Of a stretch of 64,000 nucleotides of DNA, positions 60,519-64,000 are shown in pieces. Within the stretch, counting starts at the first letter, position 1. Every line of letters starts with the position of its first letter. Origin of the DNA: Methylophaga sp. UBA3192 (GTDB taxonomy: Bacteria; Pseudomonadota; Gammaproteobacteria; Nitrosococcales; Methylophagaceae); the NCBI GenBank assembly GCA_002363955.1, contig DEXE01000003.1, positions 85,511-149,510 of the forward strand, written 5' to 3'. The translations under genes were made by a program, and so were the position numbers. The notes beneath the pieces were generated by a model. It was not told the DNA's origin. It saw nothing but the letters and a program-made list of their open reading frames with translations, and did no database searches.

Positions 60519-62819
60519 TTGAGTCATTACAAACCGTATAACGGTCCGGCAGCAGGTTGGGGGGCTTTAGTCAGCGTGACCAAGAATTGGCTAGGCAGTA
60601 AAAATGCCATGCATAACATTCGTGCCATGCTGAAAACCAACCAGGATCATGGTCTGGATTGTCCCGGATGTGCCTGGGGCGAGACGCCTGAAAAAGGCAT
60701 GATCAAATTCTGTGAAAATGGCGCCAAGGCGGTGAACTGGGAAGCTACCAGTCGTCGGGTTGATCCGGCCTTTTTTTCCAAACATAGCATCTGCGAACTG
60801 TTACAACAAAGTGATCATTGGCTGGAATCTCAAGGCCGCATCACCCATCCCATGCGTTACAACGCAGAAAAAGATCACTATGAACCAACGACGTGGCCTC
60901 AAGCTTTTGAATTGGTCGCACAGCATCTTAACAATATGGATTCTCCTCATCAGGCCGAGTTTTATACCTCGGGGCGGGCCAGTAACGAGGCCGCGTTTCT
61001 CTATCAATTGTTTGTCCGTGCAGTGGGCACGAATAATTTCCCAGATTGTTCAAACATGTGCCACGAAGCCAGTGGTATCGGTATGTCTGAAGCATTGGGT
61101 GTGGGTAAAGGCACGGTTGAGTTTGAAGATTTTGAACATGCCGATGCCATCTTTGTTATCGGCCAAAATCCAGGTACCAATCACCCTCGTATGCTTGAGC
61201 CATTACGCGAAGCGGTTAAACGTGGTGCCCAGGTGATTTGTTTTAATCCTTTGAAAGAGCGTGGCCTGGAGCGTTTCCAACATCCACAAAATCCACTGGA
61301 AATGCTCAAAAATGATTCTGAACCGACCAATACTGCTTTCTTCAGACCGGCGTTGGGTGGAGATTTTGCTGCTATTCGTGGTATGGCCAAATTTCTTTGG
61401 CAGTGGGAGAAAGAAGCACTGGAAAATGATGGTGCCGCCGTATTTGACCGTGACTTTATCGCCGAACACACCAGTGGTGTAGATGATTACTTAGCGGTGT
61501 TGGACAATACTAGCTGGCAGCATATAGAAACACAATCCGGTCTGAGTTTGGCTGAGATTGAAATGGCCGCCAATATGTACCGCAAAGCCAATCGCGTGAT
61601 TATGTGCTGGGCGATGGGGATTACACAACATGTACATTCGGTATCGACCATTCAGGAAATCATCAGCTTGCAATTATTGCGTGGCAATGTGGGCAAACCT
61701 GGTGCCGGCCTATCGCCGGTGCGTGGCCACAGTAATGTCCAGGGTGACCGCACCATGGGCATTGATGAACAACCACCGGAATGGTTTCTCGATGCTTTGG
61801 AAAAACGCTTTCAGTTCAAGGTACCGCGTGAACACGGTCACACCACGGTACAAGCTATTGCAGCGATGGAGCAGGGCGAAATCAAGGTCTTTTTTGGACT
61901 GGGTGGTAACTTTGTTCAGGCCGCACCCGATACACCAAGAACTCATGCCGCCATGCAAAACTGTGAGTTAACAGTGCATATTTCCACCAAGCTCAATCGC
62001 AGTCATTTGGTGACCGGTAAGGATGCATTGATTTTGCCGTGCCTGGGGCGAACAGAAATTGATTATCAAAAAAGTGGCAAACAAGGCATTACCGTCGAAG
62101 ATACCTTCAGTATGGTGCATATTTCCTACGGACAGCTCAAACCATTCTCACCGTTAATGAAATCGGAAGCCGCCATTATTGCCGGTATCGCCGAGGCCAC
62201 CCTGGGTAAACAGCCGGTCGACTGGAACTGGTTGATTGAAGACTATGATCGTATTCGCGATCTTATCTCCGAGGTGATTCCGGGCTTTGAAAACTTTAAC
62301 GAACGAATTGCTAAACCGGGTGGTTTTTATCTGGGAAATCCAGCAGCCGAACGTAAGTGGCAAACCAGCACTAACAAGGCACGTTTTATGGCTAATCAAT
62401 TGCCAGAAACCCTGTTGCATTCGCAGATAACCGACAGTGGAGAACAAGCCGATTTAATTCTGCAGACCATGCGTTCACATGATCAATACAACACCACCAT
62501 TTACAGCCTCAACGATCGGTATCGGGGCGTGTATGGCATGCGGGATGTGATCTTTGCCAATGAAGCGGATATTCAGCGTATGGGGCTGGAACACGGCCAG
62601 AAAGTGGATATTTATTCGTTATGGAATGATGGAAAAGAACGCCGTGTCAGTAATTTTACCATTCTCAGTTATGACATCCCGGCCGGACAGGCGGCAGCAT
62701 ATTATCCTGAAACCAATCCGTTGGTGCCGTTGGATAGTTATGGGGATAAAACGTTTACTCCGACGTCCAAGTTTGTGGCGATTAAGATTGTGCCGAGTAA
62801 GGCGTTGAATGCGGCTTAA
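60519..62819 (+). CDS. FdhF/YdeP-family molybdopterin oxidoreductase
   Basis: A 766-aa cytoplasmic enzyme of the DMSO-reductase superfamily. The TTG start is supported by GGAG 7 nt upstream and yields the usual YdeP N-terminus. CPGCAWGE (Cys48, Cys51) and FCENGAKA (Cys65) may be Fe-S ligands; SNMCHEASG near 183 is the active-site region; GQNPGTNHPRM, SPVRGHSNVQGDRTMG and NVGKPGAGL bind the cofactor. The C-terminal dinucleotide-binding domain ends near 760. YdeP relatives are formate-dehydrogenase-like with unproven substrates; E. coli YdeP is linked to acid resistance. No partner subunits are adjacent. Confidence 0.9.
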   Translation: MSHYKPYNGPAAGWGALVSVTKNWLGSKNAMHNIRAMLKTNQDHGLDCPGCAWGETPEKGMIKFCENGAKAVNWEATSRRVDPAFFSKHSICELLQQSDHWLESQGRITHPMRYNAEKDHYEPTTWPQAFELVAQHLNNMDSPHQAEFYTSGRASNEAAFLYQLFVRAVGTNNFPDCSNMCHEASGIGMSEALGVGKGTVEFEDFEHADAIFVIGQNPGTNHPRMLEPLREAVKRGAQVICFNPLKERGLERFQHPQNPLEMLKNDSEPTNTAFFRPALGGDFAAIRGMAKFLWQWEKEALENDGAAVFDRDFIAEHTSGVDDYLAVLDNTSWQHIETQSGLSLAEIEMAANMYRKANRVIMCWAMGITQHVHSVSTIQEIISLQLLRGNVGKPGAGLSPVRGHSNVQGDRTMGIDEQPPEWFLDALEKRFQFKVPREHGHTTVQAIAAMEQGEIKVFFGLGGNFVQAAPDTPRTHAAMQNCELTVHISTKLNRSHLVTGKDALILPCLGRTEIDYQKSGKQGITVEDTFSMVHISYGQLKPFSPLMKSEAAIIAGIAEATLGKQPVDWNWLIEDYDRIRDLISEVIPGFENFNERIAKPGGFYLGNPAAERKWQTSTNKARFMANQLPETLLHSQITDSGEQADLILQTMRSHDQYNTTIYSLNDRYRGVYGMRDVIFANEADIQRMGLEHGQKVDIYSLWNDGKERRVSNFTILSYDIPAGQAAAYYPETNPLVPLDSYGDKTFTPTSKFVAIKIVPSKALNAA

Positions 62820-62870
62820 GGCTTGAATTGATTGATGAACTGGGTGGAAGTTGGCTTATATCCAGGGCAG

Positions 62871-62896
62871 GTTGGGTAGAGCTTGCGAAACCCAAC
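62871..62896. repeat. REP-like palindrome
   Basis: GTTGGGT and ACCCAAC flank a GAGCTTGCG loop. The minus-strand form (GTTGGGTTTCGCAAGCTC) resembles short palindromic repeats common between genes of many gammaproteobacteria. It lies 51 nt after the molybdoenzyme stop and could end its transcript. Confidence 0.6.
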
Positions 62897-62946
62897 AATT
62901 CCAAATCCTAAATTAAGCACTCAATTTTTGAGATGAGCACCAATAT

Positions 62947-63074
62947 CCCCTTTTGTGTTGACGAGTAGCGGCTTTTTGTCAGGATTAGAGACTTACCTGT
63001 TTGAGCGCAGCGAGTTTGGTGAGTCTCCCTGACAAAAAACGCAACGCAGTGGAGCCGCAGGCCAACACAAGGGG
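62947..63074. repeat. 128-nt nested palindrome
   Basis: Four pairs of arms nest in order: CCCCTTTTGTGTTG (62947-62960) with CAACACAAGGGG (63063-63074); GCGGC (62968-62972) with GCCGC (63054-63058); TTTTTGTCAGG (62973-62983) with CCTGACAAAAA (63028-63038); GAGACTTACC (62988-62997) with GGTGAGTCTC (63018-63027). A 20-nt apical loop contains GAGCGCAGCGAG. Such structures are typical of non-autonomous palindromic mobile elements; no coding frame is inside. Confidence 0.85.
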
Positions 63075-63089
63075 TGCCCTGGGGTTGTT

Positions 63090-63131
63090 AGGGGAATGGG
63101 CACTCATTCCCCTGACTCGACATTAAGTCGA
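63090..63131. repeat. Two further hairpins downstream of the large palindrome
   Basis: AGGGGAATG (63090-63098) pairs with CATTCCCCT (63105-63113), followed immediately by a short TCGAC/GTCGA hairpin near 63117-63131. Between the molybdoenzyme gene and the last gene (62820-63294) nothing but these palindromes is visible. Confidence 0.65.
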
Positions 63132-63294
63132 AACAAATGGTTTTATAACAAAAGCTGATTGTTGGGGTTTAGAGGGGCAACACCGACCAACCTAAATTTT
63201 ATGATCGATTTTAAAGCTGAGAGATAGTCATAACTTCATCGTTTTTTGAAGCTGAAAATCTGCATGGCCCCCAGGGAAAGCAGATACTCAAACT

Positions 63295-63819
63295 CTATAC
63301 GTTCTGGTACACAACACAGAGGCTGATAAATTTAGAAATAATCAAACACAATAACCCCAAAAGTAAAAATATATTTCGAGTTATAAAAAGCCTCTCACTC
63401 TTTTTTCCGACCTTATTGAGCCCTTTTCCAGCTTTTGAAATAAATTCTTGAAGAATATTTTGTCTTTCTTTGGCTTCGGTTAAAGAAATTTCCATCCCAG
63501 TGTCTAGATCTATGCTTCTAGAGGGGAAATTCAATATTTTATTAACCACATCTAGCTGTTCTTGTGCTTCTACTTTCCTTAAATTTGTTGATTGAACTGA
63601 AAGATCACTTTCAAGTTTTAATATTCCAGTAACAACTGATGCCAAGAGAAACGTGAGAGATATTAGCTCAAAAGTATTTTGCGAGAACGCGAAGGGCTCT
63701 GGAGAAAAACTTCCTCCGAGATATGCAAGAAGTGCTGTGGTTAAACCGACAATAAAATAATCATACTTTTGTTGTGCTTGTTTCCAAATCTTCCATGCTT
63801 CTAAACTATCTTTAGCCAT
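63295..63819 (-). CDS. Orphan membrane protein, AT-rich
   Basis: About 174 aa from MAKDSLEAWKIW, preceded by GGAG at 4 nt; the frame opens 21 nt earlier. Two N-terminal membrane segments (about 20-37 and 50-66), a cytoplasmic helical region of about 70 residues (EAQEQLDVVNKIL, then LTEAKERQNILQEFISKAGKG) and one C-terminal membrane segment (about 147-168). Base composition is clearly more AT-rich than the rest of the window, and no homologous family is recognised. Next to palindromic repeats, so probably horizontally acquired. The topology recalls small membrane effectors but proves nothing. Confidence 0.7.
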   Translation of the reverse strand: MAKDSLEAWKIWKQAQQKYDYFIVGLTTALLAYLGGSFSPEPFAFSQNTFELISLTFLLASVVTGILKLESDLSVQSTNLRKVEAQEQLDVVNKILNFPSRSIDLDTGMEISLTEAKERQNILQEFISKAGKGLNKVGKKSERLFITRNIFLLLGLLCLIISKFISLCVVYQNV

Positions 63820-64000
63820 AATGCTCCAATCCTTTTTCAATTTATTTGGGGATGTCTAGCTTAGTTTAGTTAAGATATCCTCGAATTATCCTAGTACTTC
63901 AATTGATTCTTGATTGTTTATCACTTAAATCAAACAAGGTCGAAGCTGCTAAGCTAACCCAACCCATAAATTAAAACCAACGATATGAAATACACCGACC
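63820..64000. other. Non-coding tail of the window
   Basis: About 180 AT-rich nucleotides upstream of the orphan gene. No gene, terminator or repeat is evident before the window ends. Confidence 0.4.

Noticed and set aside
62871..63131. CRISPR array
   Set aside because: The repeats are different nested palindromes, not evenly spaced direct repeats with spacers, and no cas genes are near.
62820..63294. Insertion sequence or integron
   Set aside because: The palindromes suggested one, but there is no transposase or integrase frame and no flanking target duplication that I can identify.

Overview
The window is a contiguous piece of a gammaproteobacterial chromosome. It holds about 60 protein genes, one tRNA gene, no rRNA, no CRISPR array, and no recognisable transposase, integrase or phage gene. 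Gene order and protein signatures (metW-metX-yggT-proC-yggS next to pilT-pilU, engB next to cytochrome c4 and dsbA, rplM-rpsI, guaB-guaA-xseA, yrbG-kdsD-kdsC-lptC-lptA-lptB) are gammaproteobacterial. The moderate GC content, System II cytochrome c biogenesis, a complete gnd and the very large DUF3683 oxidoreductase suggest a marine or methylotrophic member of the Thiotrichales/Piscirickettsiaceae, with Methylophaga as the best guess. That placement is from memory of such genomes, not from a search.

Layout. 1-5.7 kb: methionine and proline biosynthesis, PLP homeostasis, and the two twitching ATPases. 5.8-10 kb: an envelope and stress group (OmpA-type lipoprotein, CsbD, double-BON protein, small helical protein) ending in a sigma-54 activator with an unusual N-terminus. 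10.05-12.8 kb: tRNA-Arg(CCG) and glycogen phosphorylase. 13-18.3 kb: engB, then a cytochrome c block (cytochrome c4, CcsB/ResB, CcsA, DsbA). 18.3-23 kb: MltF, TadA and a lipid A group (WaaA, LpxL-type acyltransferase, PagL-type deacylase). 23.1-24.9 kb: rpsI-rplM and uppP. 25-28.9 kb: DUF3683 FAD/Fe-S enzyme. 28.9-30.3 kb: HopJ-family protein, nitroreductase, YbaN. 30.5-36.9 kb: a periplasmic-sensing HD-GYP protein with altered active-site residues, YlqF GTPase, Slp lipoprotein, a Fur-box-controlled run of three tiny unknown proteins, and a PepSY-like membrane protein. 37-39.5 kb: a predicted nucleotidyltransferase translationally coupled to 6-phosphogluconate dehydrogenase. 39.6-46.9 kb: SdiA-regulated-type protein, acylphosphatase, guaA, guaB, xseA, M23 peptidase. 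46.9-57 kb: THI5-like hybrid kinase, then the LPS transport/Kdo operon, MlaA, and a PlcP-like phosphoesterase plus glycosyltransferase pair. 57-62.8 kb: oligopeptidase A, a small secreted protein, YbiI-type zinc finger and an FdhF/YdeP-type molybdoenzyme. 62.8-64 kb: a cluster of palindromes and an AT-rich orphan membrane protein, the most accessory-looking part.

Envelope biology is the main theme. The window contains the end of Kdo synthesis and its transfer, late lipid A acylation and possible deacylation, LPS export, phospholipid retrograde transport, undecaprenyl phosphate recycling, two peptidoglycan hydrolases and a likely phosphate-starvation lipid-remodelling pair. The items most worth following up are the Fur-controlled micro-operon (35.28-36.16 kb), the PlcP/Agt-like pair (55.15-57.0 kb), LptA with an added SH3 domain, the nucleotidyltransferase-gnd pair, the altered HD-GYP sensor, and the 128-nt palindrome at 62.95-63.07 kb.
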